A stretch of DNA of 14,488 nucleotides from Desulfonema limicola. GTDB taxonomy: Bacteria; Desulfobacterota; Desulfobacteria; Desulfobacterales; DYRC01. Below are positions 14,449-14,488 of this stretch, piece by piece. Under the pieces are notes generated by a model. It did not search any database. It was not told the DNA's origin and saw only the letters and a program-made list of their open reading frames with translations. Position 1 is the stretch's first letter, and every line of letters starts with the position of its first letter. Made by a program: the position numbers and the translations under genes. The stretch spans positions 26,878-41,365 of the forward strand of contig DYRC01000002.1 of NCBI GenBank assembly GCA_020718925.1, read 5' to 3'.

Positions 14449-14488
14449 ATGAAAAAAGTTATTTTTATAATCTATACCCATAACATAA
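14449..14488 (+). CDS. Possible start of a further gene, cut by window end
   Basis: An ATG at 14449 opens a frame reading MKKVIFIIYTHNI that stays open to the last base. The basic then hydrophobic opening is plausible for a real N-terminus. No Shine-Dalgarno is visible in front of it and only 13 codons are available, so this is a weak call that the adjoining sequence would settle. Confidence 0.25.
   Translation, partial: MKKVIFIIYTHNI

Noticed and set aside
1..14488. CRISPR arrays, tRNA or rRNA genes, transposases, integrases
   Set aside because: No regularly spaced repeats, no tRNA cloverleaf noticed, no rRNA-like stretches and no matching proteins were seen on either strand.

Overview
The window is ordinary chromosomal DNA of moderate GC content from a Gram-negative-type bacterium. 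The mix of genes (a secreted VCBS/dockerin protein, a BrnT/BrnA pair, a BFN/DUF151 protein, a PerR-like Fur protein, a short-type citrate synthase) and the GC-rich palindromic intergenic repeats suggest a member of Desulfobacterota (former Deltaproteobacteria). That placement is an inference from gene style; there is no rRNA or other firm marker here.

Positions 1-9168 form one long minus-strand run of eleven genes with very small gaps or overlaps. In transcription order they are: ybaK (Cys-tRNA(Pro) deacylase), a type II DNA methyltransferase, its probable restriction endonuclease, miaB, a BFN/DUF151 nuclease-like protein, a YiiX-like permuted NlpC/P60 hydrolase, a class I SAM methyltransferase, brnT toxin, brnA antitoxin, a secreted VCBS/FG-GAP propeller protein with a dockerin domain, and an NAD-dependent sugar epimerase cut by the window start. 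A restriction-modification pair and a toxin-antitoxin pair are thus inserted among tRNA-related and housekeeping genes without interrupting the apparent transcription unit.

A 68-base divergent spacer (9169-9236) separates this run from a plus-strand pair, manA and ruvB (9237-11477). The end of ruvB overlaps the end of a convergent minus-strand group: a small cysteine-rich protein, citrate synthase and a PerR/Fur-type regulator (11452-13264). A further divergent spacer (13265-13552) carries a GC-rich double-hairpin repeat, a related copy of which lies just upstream of the epimerase gene. It is followed by a plus-strand TauE/SafE permease (13553-14314) and an AT-rich tail that may contain the first codons of another gene.

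No tRNA, rRNA, CRISPR array, transposase, integrase or clear attachment site was seen. I found no convincing wholly new multi-gene system. The points most worth a second look are the restriction-modification pair translationally coupled to its neighbours, the palindromic repeat family, the eight-motif propeller with dockerin, and the small duplicated-cysteine protein in front of citrate synthase.
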